In this document: positions 42,800-50,518 of the stretch, piece by piece
How the letters are laid out: the number at the start of each line of letters is the position of its first letter
How positions within the stretch are numbered: the first letter of the stretch is position 1
Origin: Shewanella indica
GTDB lineage: Bacteria > Pseudomonadota > Gammaproteobacteria > Enterobacterales > Shewanellaceae
Direction: 5' to 3'
Assembly (NCBI RefSeq): GCF_002836975.1
Contig: NZ_NIJK01000054.1
Span: 62,001 to 126,000 of the forward strand
Length of the DNA: 64,000 nucleotides
Position numbers and translations under genes: made by a program
Notes under the pieces: model-generated
Seen by the model: only the letters and a program-made list of their open reading frames with translations
Database searches by the model: none
Told to the model about the DNA's origin: nothing

Positions 42800-43225
42800 A
42801 TGGATCTGAATTACGACAACAACAATATTTTCGCCCGCATTCTTCGCGGCGAGTTGCCCTGTATCAAACTCTATGAAGACGAGCATACTCTGTCTTTCAT
42901 GGATATCATGCCGCAAACCAAGGGCCACTTATTGGTGTTGCCCAAGGAGTCGGCCGTGACCCTGTATCAGTTGTCCGATGAAGGGGCGGCGGCCTGCATG
43001 CGTACCGTCAAACTGATGGGCAAGGCGGTGGAAAAGGCCATGGGGATCCCGGGCTCCACTGTGTTCCAACACAACGGCAGCGCCGCCGGTCAGAGTGTGC
43101 CCCATGTACATTTCCATGTGTTGCCCGGCCCGCTCAAAGGCCTGATGGAGCACGCGGCCCATAAGGGGGATATGGATGAGCTGCACACCATAGCCGACAG
43201 AATTCGCGCTTGTATTGGATCTTGA
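42800..43225 (+). CDS. HIT-family nucleotide-binding protein
   Basis: 141 residues, histidine-triad hydrolase/transferase family. Motifs: FARILRGELPCIKLYEDEHTLSFMDIMPQTKGHLLVLPK and the catalytic triad SVPHVHFHVLPG (about residue 96). Such proteins usually hydrolyse nucleotide phosphoramidates or dinucleoside polyphosphates; the specific substrate is not evident. ATG 42800 with GGAG eight bases upstream; the open frame before it belongs to the antisense/overlap of the dehydrogenase gene. Confidence 0.93.
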   Translation: MDLNYDNNNIFARILRGELPCIKLYEDEHTLSFMDIMPQTKGHLLVLPKESAVTLYQLSDEGAAACMRTVKLMGKAVEKAMGIPGSTVFQHNGSAAGQSVPHVHFHVLPGPLKGLMEHAAHKGDMDELHTIADRIRACIGS

Positions 43226-43340
43226 GAGTTATTTTCTATGGGGCTGTTGACCCAATCAAAACTTGAAGAAAAGGAGAATAAAGAGTTCCAATAGTTCTTC
43301 TTGTTATTTGTTAGGTCGATATTCTCAGTGTTTATCTAAA

Positions 43341-43368
43341 TAAAGCCTTGGCTCAAGTCAAGGCTTTA
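43341..43368 (+). terminator. Possible terminator of the HIT gene
   Basis: 10-bp stem TAAAGCCTTG/CAAGGCTTTA with an eight-base loop, followed by ATTTG; weak T-run, 115 bp after the stop. Confidence 0.5.
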
Positions 43369-43701
43369 ATTTGCGTTCTTTGCCTTGTCTAGCGTTATCA
43401 TCTTCAATCCTCGCATTAATTTAACAAATCATCCTGATTGTTAGCTTGATGGTGATTTTTTCTTGAAATGCATCCGTTTCTGGCAGCAGAAAAAACTATC
43501 TCCTTAGTTAATCATTTACTTTATTTTAATACATATTGATAACAAATGTGTTGTTTGTATCGTTGTAGTGGCGCTTTAATTTGACTGAGTAGGCGAGTTT
43601 TATGCGTTGTTAGCCTTTGCCTGCAATTTAGAGGGAAGGAGATTGCCTAAAGAAATTTTTGGTGTCTCATTGTGATGTATCAGCATTGAAACAAATTGTT
43701 T

Positions 43702-43717
43702 TGTGATCTATATCACG
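43702..43717 (+). promoter_or_regulatory. CRP-like site upstream of first receptor
   Basis: TGTGATCTATATCACG is a near-perfect TGTGA-N6-TCACA dyad. Its centre is about 295 bp before the receptor start codon, the same distance as the site before the second receptor. Confidence 0.7.
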
Positions 43718-43903
43718 TTTTAATGCTTCAGCCATGTTAATTAATGTGTTTTAAATTAACGAAAAATCAAAGTCTATTTTTAGGTTTTTCATCATAATTA
43801 GCTGCATATTTATTCGTTCATAAGTTTGCGGGCTACTATCTCTATAAAGCAAAACATTAACGAAACATAAATAAAACATTTTGGTTTTTGCCAGATGAAA
43901 ATC

Positions 43904-43941
43904 CTGTTATTGACGCTATTGAAACGAGGCGACAGTATCTT
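43904..43941 (+). promoter_or_regulatory. Conserved promoter-proximal blocks, first receptor
   Basis: CTGTTATTGACG (43904-43915, containing the -35-like TTGACG) and AGGCGACAGTATCTT (43927-43941, covering a possible -10) begin 101 and 78 bases before the start codon. Both recur exactly, at the same distances, before the second receptor. Confidence 0.55.
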
Positions 43942-44004
43942 GGCAACGCTGCATTAATAAGTGCGGTGAAAATAAAAACAAACCAAGAAGTAAGGGAGTT
44001 TAAA

Positions 44005-46557
44005 ATGACAAGAACCAATAAGCTGACCAGCTCAGTAAGATTGGCATTATTTGCTGCAGTATCAACGTCAGCTGCATCTGTCTCTCAGGTAGCTTTTGCT
44101 GCCGAAGAGGGAGCCAAGGTAGAACGTATTGAAGTCACCGGCTCACGTATCCAGCGTCAAGATATGGAAACCGCTTCACCAGTGACAGTGATCAGTGCCG
44201 ACGCCATTCGAGCGGAAGGTTTCACTTCAGTGGATCAATTGCTGCAGGCACAAACCTCCATGGCCGGCGCTGCAGTGGGGTCCAGTACCAATAATGGAGC
44301 CGATGGTGTGGCTCAGGTCGATCTGCGGGGCATGGGCGCTGAGCGCACTCTGGTTCTGCTCAATGGTCGCCGTATGGTCAATTCCGGCTCTGGTGCCGAT
44401 AGCGCAGTGGATTTGAACTCTATCCCTGTGGCTATGATAGCTCGGGTAGAAATTCTTAAAGATGGCGCTTCTGCAGTATACGGCTCCGACGCCATCGCCG
44501 GTGTGGTTAACATTATCACCAAGAAAGACTTTGAAGGTTTTCAGTTGGATTTCAACGGCAGCGGAACCGATAAAGGCGACGGTGAGAGCGGTGAGCTGAG
44601 TTTGTTGTATGGCTTCAACACAGACAATGGTGGTAACTACACTTTTGGTGCGTCTTATTCTGACCGCCGTGGCGTAATTCAGGGGGATCGTGATTGGACC
44701 GAGCCAGGGGCCAGTTCCTTTATTCCTACCGGCTCTCTGAACGGAATGGTCAAAGACGCCAACGGTAACTGGGTCGAGCGCAGCACAGGTTATGATTATA
44801 CTCAGGACAGTTGGTTCCAAACGCCTAGTGAGCGCTATAGCTTATTTGCCAACATGATCCAGGAGCTGGGTAATGAGTTGGTGCTGACAGGTGACATACT
44901 GTATACCAAGCGTAAGTCCGATCAGCAAATGGCGGCTCAACCAGCCGATATCATGCTGGGTGTCTGTGGCGAGGAAGGTATTGATGCTTCTCGCTGTCTC
45001 ACGCTGGATCAATCCATGCTGGATGCCGGTATCAAGGCCGATAAGACCGGCCGTGTTAACTACCGTCGCCGTACCAATGACGTAGGACCTCGTATCTATA
45101 ATCAAGACGTCGATACGCTGCGCGCCTCGATTGCCCTGCAGGGCACGCTGGATGTTCATACCGGCATGACTTGGGATCTGTCTTACACCTATGGTAAGAA
45201 CAAGGCCGATACCTGGGTTGAAAACTCCATCAATGCCAAAAAGATGGAAAACTCAGTTTACAACAATCAAGGCGCCTGGCTCAGCGGTGCGCCATTGACC
45301 CAGGAGATCATCAACGATATCGGTTTCACCGAGCGTAACGATGGTGGTAACGAACAACATCTGGTTGCCGGGGTATTGAGTGGTGAGCTGTTTGATCTCG
45401 ATGCTGGCCCGGTCAGCTTCGCTATCGGTGCCGAATACCGTTACGACAGCGGTTACTTTAATCCGGATCCTGTGATTGTCGCCGGTGAGGGTACCGCGGC
45501 CCAGCAAGACCCAACTGATGGTAACTACGACGTTATCTCTATCTATCAGGAGGTTAGCGTACCTTTTAGCGAAAAACTGACAGGTGAATTTGCGCTACGT
45601 TTCGATGATTACTCTACTTTCGGTAAGGCATCGACCTGGAAGATAGGCCTGACCTATGAAGCGACTGATGACTTAATGTTACGCGCCGTGGCAGCCACCG
45701 GATTCCGAGCGCCAAACGTCAGTGAACTCTATGGTGGTAACACGGGATCGTACGACTATTTGACCGATCCATGGGGTAACGAGCAAGATCCACAGATTTT
45801 GGTGAACTATACCTCGGACGAAAACTTGGAACCTGAAGAGTCTGAGTCTTACACTGCCGGTCTGGTTTACTCACCGCACTTTATTGACGGTATGTCTTTG
45901 ACTCTGGACTACTGGCGTTTCAGGGTAACCAATGCCATTACCCGTCTGGATGCTCAGAAAGGGCTGAAAGATTGTTACGCCGGCAATCAGCTTGCCTGTG
46001 ATACCTTCAAGATTACTTCTGACGGCGATCTATCTGACTTTACTAATCCGCTGACCAACGTAGGTAGCCAGAATACCAGTGGTATCGATTTCAACCTGGC
46101 TTACAGCTTCGAAGGCCTGGGACTGGACTGGAAGATTAACAACGACCTGACCTACCTTTTGGAGTTTGAGCAGGATGGCGTTTCCTATGATGGTACCATT
46201 GACGGTAACTTTGGCGCCTATGCAGAAGTTCGCAATAACTTCAGTATTCAAGCCAGTCGTGGCGACTGGAGCCTGATGTACTACAACCGTTATATCGGTA
46301 AGATGGATGATATTTATACTGACTATGATCAGAATGATAATCCATTTACAGCGGTTGCCAAGGCTGATGCCGTTATGTATCACAACATTGTCGGCACCTA
46401 TCACTTCACTGATGGTTTGACAGCCTCGCTGGGTGTTAAGAACTTAACTGATGAAGAGCCGTCATTTGTATCCAACGGCAGTGATGCCGGAACTGTCCCT
46501 GAGGTTTATGACACCATAGGTCGTCAAATCTACGGTGGTGTGACTTACAAGTTCTAA
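44005..46557 (+). CDS. TonB-dependent outer-membrane receptor, acidic paralog
   Basis: 850 residues. Signal peptide with cleavage after AFA (about residue 31), TonB-box-like VERIEVTGSRI, plug domain about residues 45-160 (SPVTVISADAIRAEGFTSVDQLL, LLNGRRMVNSG, VEILKDGASAVYGSDAIAGVVNIITKK), then the 22-strand barrel ending in the aromatic YGGVTYKF. Loop cysteines occur in pairs (VCGEEGIDASRC; DCYAGNQLACDTF). The large LRGM-type plug is typical of Shewanella/Xanthomonas receptors for peptides, sugars or other organics; the ligand is unknown. ATG 44005 has GGGAG at six bases; the frame is open 39 codons upstream without support. A near-identical tandem copy follows. Confidence 0.93.
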   Translation: MTRTNKLTSSVRLALFAAVSTSAASVSQVAFAAEEGAKVERIEVTGSRIQRQDMETASPVTVISADAIRAEGFTSVDQLLQAQTSMAGAAVGSSTNNGADGVAQVDLRGMGAERTLVLLNGRRMVNSGSGADSAVDLNSIPVAMIARVEILKDGASAVYGSDAIAGVVNIITKKDFEGFQLDFNGSGTDKGDGESGELSLLYGFNTDNGGNYTFGASYSDRRGVIQGDRDWTEPGASSFIPTGSLNGMVKDANGNWVERSTGYDYTQDSWFQTPSERYSLFANMIQELGNELVLTGDILYTKRKSDQQMAAQPADIMLGVCGEEGIDASRCLTLDQSMLDAGIKADKTGRVNYRRRTNDVGPRIYNQDVDTLRASIALQGTLDVHTGMTWDLSYTYGKNKADTWVENSINAKKMENSVYNNQGAWLSGAPLTQEIINDIGFTERNDGGNEQHLVAGVLSGELFDLDAGPVSFAIGAEYRYDSGYFNPDPVIVAGEGTAAQQDPTDGNYDVISIYQEVSVPFSEKLTGEFALRFDDYSTFGKASTWKIGLTYEATDDLMLRAVAATGFRAPNVSELYGGNTGSYDYLTDPWGNEQDPQILVNYTSDENLEPEESESYTAGLVYSPHFIDGMSLTLDYWRFRVTNAITRLDAQKGLKDCYAGNQLACDTFKITSDGDLSDFTNPLTNVGSQNTSGIDFNLAYSFEGLGLDWKINNDLTYLLEFEQDGVSYDGTIDGNFGAYAEVRNNFSIQASRGDWSLMYYNRYIGKMDDIYTDYDQNDNPFTAVAKADAVMYHNIVGTYHFTDGLTASLGVKNLTDEEPSFVSNGSDAGTVPEVYDTIGRQIYGGVTYKF

Positions 46558-46575
46558 GTCATCTCATAAAATGCC

Positions 46576-46597
46576 AAAGCGCCTTCGGGCGCTTTTT
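46576..46597 (+). terminator. Terminator of first receptor gene
   Basis: Stem AAAGCGCC/GGCGCTTT with a TTCG loop and further T, 18 bp after the stop. Confidence 0.88.
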
Positions 46598-47492
46598 GGG
46601 TTTAATCTACAGTAGTGGCAAATACCGCTTTGACATTAAAAAAGTTGTTGCCATCTCGATAATCATAGTCTCGTTCACAGCAATCGTTTGATTTTGGTAT
46701 TCATCCCTTGCCATAGTTATTGCGTCACCTATGGGGCGCTGAATGCATATTTCAAGCAGGTAAATTTTGAGTGGTTGGCAAGCTGTAATGAGTGCTTGGA
46801 TGCTATTTCCCTTGGGCTAACTTACTCAAGTTTTCAGCGAATCATATGCAGAGTTACAGTCCGGTCTTGTCTGTTATGCTTCTTGCAAACGCGCAGGGCT
46901 ATTTATTGTGAACCACGTCTTGCATCCACCTGTAAGCCCGCGAAGAGCACCAATGGGCCTTTTCGTATCTTCTTCACTGATGTTTGGGTTCAATCCAACT
47001 TTTTCATCAGATAAGAGAGGGCTTATTAATCGCCCCCTCTCCACATTATGAGCAAGCTCCTACGGCCTTGATTGAGCCGCTTAAGGGCGGTTTGTGCTCT
47101 TTTAATGGCGTTGCTGGCTCTAATTCTAGCTCGCAAATGAAATGATATAGCTCTTGGCTCCCTTCATTTTTGGACAATACCCCCGTTCCTTAAAATCAAA
47201 GATCTTATTTATATGCATAGCAGCCTGAGTGGCTTTATTACAGACACATTTACTTTGGTATACAGGCTTGAAGTGCTCTCTCTAAAAGAACAACCTCCGC
47301 AGCATAAAAAACTATTGAATAAAAACATATACAAGATGGTGTTAAACATATTTGTAACATAACCATGCTGCATACCGTTTGTAATATGACCTGGTTAACA
47401 GAGATGTCCATGCAGATATACCTAACAGAGCTGGTGGTCAAACACATCAATGAAGGGTTTTTTCTTTGTGATATTGACCTCGTATTCGGTAT

Positions 47493-47514
47493 AAATGTGC
47501 TTTAGATCGCACTT
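47493..47514 (+). promoter_or_regulatory. CRP-like site upstream of second receptor
   Basis: Core TGTGCTTTAGATCGCA keeps the CRP dyad with two changes; by hand 18 of 22 positions fit the extended consensus. Its centre is about 295 bp before the receptor-2 start, matching receptor 1. Confidence 0.5.
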
Positions 47515-47696
47515 TTGATTAATATCATTGTTGCGCAGTTTGGGCTCTTTTAACAAAAAGTTAAAGTTATTTTTTGACAAATTCAGCTATTTAAGTTTGC
47601 GGTTATATACTAATTCCAGGATAACTGAAGTTCATCAAAAAAATAAACAATATAATTTCAATTTGTTAACAACGCGGCCTTTGTCAGATTAAAACT

Positions 47697-47734
47697 CTGT
47701 TATTGACGATTTTACGACCAGGCGACAGTATCTT
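47697..47734 (+). promoter_or_regulatory. Conserved promoter-proximal blocks, second receptor
   Basis: CTGTTATTGACG (47697-47708) and AGGCGACAGTATCTT (47720-47734), the same blocks and offsets (101 and 78 bases before the start) as at the first receptor, while the sequence between and around them differs. Confidence 0.55.
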
Positions 47735-47797
47735 TGCTCGCCGCACCTAAAGAGGTCGGCGAACATAAAAACAATTCAGGAAGTAAGGGAGTTTATT

Positions 47798-50350
47798 ATG
47801 ACAAGAACCAATAAGCTGGCCAGTGCGGTTAAATTGGCGCTGTTTGCTGCTGTGTCAACGGCAACAGTATCTGTCTCTCAGGAAGCTTATGCTGCAGAGG
47901 AGGGCGACAAGGTTGAGCGTATCGAAGTCACAGGCTCACGTATTCAGCGCCAAGATATGGAAACCGCTTCTCCTGTAACAGTGATTAATGCCGATACTAT
48001 TCGGGCAGAAGGTTTTACTTCGGTCGATCAATTATTGCAGGCACAAACCTCCATGGCTGGTGCGGCTATTGGCTCAACCACCAATAATGGTGCCGATGGT
48101 GTAGCTCAGGTCGATTTGCGAGGTATGGGCGCTAAGCGCACCTTGGTACTGCTTAATGGCCGCCGTATGGTCAATTCCGGCTCCGGTGCCGATAGCGCAG
48201 TGGATTTGAACTCTATCCCTGTGGCTATGATTGCCCGGGTGGAAATTCTTAAAGACGGGGCTTCTGCGGTATACGGCTCTGACGCCATTGCCGGTGTGGT
48301 TAACATCATCACTAAAAAGGATTTTGAAGGTTTACAGTTGGATTTCAACGGCAGCGGAACCGACAAGGGGGACGGTGAAACCGGGGAGTTGAGCCTGTTG
48401 TATGGTTTCAACACAGATAATGGCGGCAACTACACTTTTGGCGCGGCGTACTCTGACCGTCGTGGCGTCATCCAGGCTGACCGTGATTGGACAAAGCCTG
48501 GTGCCAGTTCTTTCATCCCAACCGGTTCTCTGGCCGGTATGGTCAAAGACGCCAACGGTAACTGGGTTAAGCGCAGTACTGGTTATGATTTCACCAAAGA
48601 CAGTTGGTTTCAAACGCCAAGCAAGCGCTATAGCCTGTTTGGCAACATGATCCAGGAGCTGGGCAATGAACTGGTATTGTCAGGTGACATACTGTACACC
48701 AAGCGTAAGTCCGATCAGCAAATGGCGCCGCAGCCTGCTGATATCATGTTAGGAGTTTGTGGTCAGGCAAGAGTGAATCCTAACCGTTGTATTACCTTGG
48801 ATCAGTCTATGTTGGCTGCAGGTATAAAGGCGGACAAGACCGGGCGAGTCAATTATCGCCGTCGTACCAATGATGTTGGGCCACGTATTTATAATCAGGA
48901 TGTCGATATTCTGCGTGCTTCTCTTGCTCTGCAAGGCACGTTGGATGTCAATACAGGTATGACTTGGGATTTGTCTTATACCTATGGCAAGAACAAGGCC
49001 GATACCTGGGTTGAAAACTCTATCAATGCTGAAAAGATGACAAACTCGGTTTACAACAATCAAGGCGCCTGGCTCAGCGGTGCACCATTGACCCAGGAGA
49101 TCATCAATGACATAGGCTTTACCGAACGTAACTATGGTGGTAATGAACAACATGTGGTCGCCGGGGTATTGAATGGTGAGTTGTTTGACCTGGCTGCCGG
49201 TCCTGTCAGTTTTGCTATCGGAACCGAATATCGCTATGACAGCGGATACTTTACTCCGGATCCTGTGATTGTCGCCGGTAAAGGAACTGCTGCTCAGCAA
49301 GATCCAACCGACGGTAACTATAATGTTATCTCAATCTATCAGGAGATTAGTGTACCTTTCAGCGACAAGCTGACCGGTGAATTTGCCCTGCGTTTCGATG
49401 ATTACTCTACTTTCGGTAAGGCGTCCACCTGGAAGCTAGGGCTGACCTATGAAGCGACCGATGAACTTATGCTGCGCGCCGTGGCTGCTACCGGTTTTCG
49501 GGCACCAAATGTCAGCGAACTCTATGGCGGTAACACAGGATCTTACGACTATTTGGAAGATCCATGGAAGAATGCCCAGGATCCACAAATTTTGGTCAAC
49601 TATACCTCAGATCTGAATTTGAAGCCTGAGGAGTCAGAGTCTTATTCTGCTGGTTTGGTTTATTCACCAGGTTTTATTGACGGTATGTCTCTGACCTTGG
49701 ATTACTGGCGTTTTCGGGTAACCAATGCCATTACTCGCTTGGATGCTCAGAAAGGGTTGAAAGATTGTCATGCCGGTAAACAGGCTGCTTGCGACACTTT
49801 CAAAATCACTCCATCCGGTGACTTATCCAAGTTCACCAACCCGTTGACCAACGTGGGAAGCCAGAATACCAGTGGTATCGACTTCAACCTGGCTTACAGT
49901 TTTGAAGGCTTGGGGCTGGACTGGAAGATCAATAATGACCTGACTTATCTGCTGAAATTTGAGCAGAATGGTGTGGCCTATGACGGTACTATTGACGGTA
50001 ACTTTGGCGCCTATGCAAAGGTTCGCAATAACCTCAGCATCCAGGCAACTCGTGGTGACTGGAGCCTGATGTATTACAACCGTTATATAGATAAGATGGA
50101 CGATATCCATACCAAGTACGATAAGAATAAAAAACCTTACACTGCAGTTGCCAAAGCGGATGCTGTTTTGTATCACAACATTGTCGGTACCTATCATTTC
50201 ACCGATGCCTTGACAGCTTCTCTGGGGGTGAAAAACCTGACAGATGAAGAGCCTTCATTTGTATCCAATGGCAGTGATGGCGGAACTGTTCCTGAGGTTT
50301 ATGACACCATAGGTCGTCAAATCTACGGTGGTGTAACTTATAAGTTCTAA
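47798..50350 (+). CDS. TonB-dependent outer-membrane receptor, lysine-rich paralog
   Basis: 850 residues, gap-free paralog of the receptor at 44005 (about 80 differences by hand count, roughly 90% identity). Same architecture: signal peptide (cleavage after AYA), VERIEVTGSRI, plug, barrel, terminal YGGVTYKF. Many changes replace acidic or neutral residues by Lys: GAKRTLVLL, DWTKPG, NWVKRS, TPSKRY, AGKGT, NLKPEE, DLSKF, YLLKFEQ, AYAKVR and a KYDKNKKPY loop. The loop Cys pairs are kept (VCGQARVNPNRC; DCHAGKQAACDTF). This suggests a receptor tuned to a more negatively charged ligand. ATG 47798 follows the same AAGTAAGGGAG site as the first copy. Confidence 0.93.
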   Translation: MTRTNKLASAVKLALFAAVSTATVSVSQEAYAAEEGDKVERIEVTGSRIQRQDMETASPVTVINADTIRAEGFTSVDQLLQAQTSMAGAAIGSTTNNGADGVAQVDLRGMGAKRTLVLLNGRRMVNSGSGADSAVDLNSIPVAMIARVEILKDGASAVYGSDAIAGVVNIITKKDFEGLQLDFNGSGTDKGDGETGELSLLYGFNTDNGGNYTFGAAYSDRRGVIQADRDWTKPGASSFIPTGSLAGMVKDANGNWVKRSTGYDFTKDSWFQTPSKRYSLFGNMIQELGNELVLSGDILYTKRKSDQQMAPQPADIMLGVCGQARVNPNRCITLDQSMLAAGIKADKTGRVNYRRRTNDVGPRIYNQDVDILRASLALQGTLDVNTGMTWDLSYTYGKNKADTWVENSINAEKMTNSVYNNQGAWLSGAPLTQEIINDIGFTERNYGGNEQHVVAGVLNGELFDLAAGPVSFAIGTEYRYDSGYFTPDPVIVAGKGTAAQQDPTDGNYNVISIYQEISVPFSDKLTGEFALRFDDYSTFGKASTWKLGLTYEATDELMLRAVAATGFRAPNVSELYGGNTGSYDYLEDPWKNAQDPQILVNYTSDLNLKPEESESYSAGLVYSPGFIDGMSLTLDYWRFRVTNAITRLDAQKGLKDCHAGKQAACDTFKITPSGDLSKFTNPLTNVGSQNTSGIDFNLAYSFEGLGLDWKINNDLTYLLKFEQNGVAYDGTIDGNFGAYAKVRNNLSIQATRGDWSLMYYNRYIDKMDDIHTKYDKNKKPYTAVAKADAVLYHNIVGTYHFTDALTASLGVKNLTDEEPSFVSNGSDGGTVPEVYDTIGRQIYGGVTYKF

Positions 50351-50367
50351 GTCATCTCATAAAATGA

Positions 50368-50393
50368 AAAAGCGCCCGAGGGCGGGCGCTTTT
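50368..50393 (+). terminator. Terminator of second receptor gene
   Basis: 10-bp stem AAAAGCGCCC/GGGCGCTTTT around a GAGGGC loop, 17 bp after the stop. The first 19 bases after the stop region (GTCATCTCATAAAATG) match those after receptor 1. Confidence 0.85.
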
Positions 50394-50518
50394 GGCGTTT
50401 ATTGTACGCCGTGGAAAACATAGTTTCGAACCACTAAAGATCAGCATCTTGCCAACCGGCTAGGTTGAATTCGCCGTATCAGTGTTTTATTCAGTCAATC
50501 CACTGACTTTGAGTTGCC

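Larger units (their letters stand above)
43226..44004. other. Long AT-rich regulatory region before the first TonB-dependent receptor
   Basis: 779 bp with no supported gene. In order: hairpin TAAAGCCTTG/CAAGGCTTTA at 43341-43368 (probable weak HIT-gene terminator), AT-rich sequence, CRP-like site 43702-43717, and promoter-proximal blocks at 43904-43941 that recur before the second receptor. A strong ribosome site GGGAG (43994-43998) closes it. Confidence 0.6.
46558..47797. other. Long AT-rich spacer between the tandem receptors
   Basis: 1240 bp. It begins with the receptor-1 terminator; the middle part (about 46600-47460) has no gene I can support. The only plus-strand frame of note (46688-47014) has Cys-rich, non-protein-like composition. 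A long-range GAGCA/TGCTC stem followed by TTTT lies near 47050-47105. The right end holds the CRP-like site 47493-47514 and the conserved blocks 47697-47734 of receptor 2. Confidence 0.6.

Noticed and set aside
46688..47014. 108-codon plus-strand frame in the spacer between the two receptors
   Set aside because: Cys- and aromatic-rich, with no domain, no convincing ribosome site and a non-coding-like context; I treat the spacer as non-coding.
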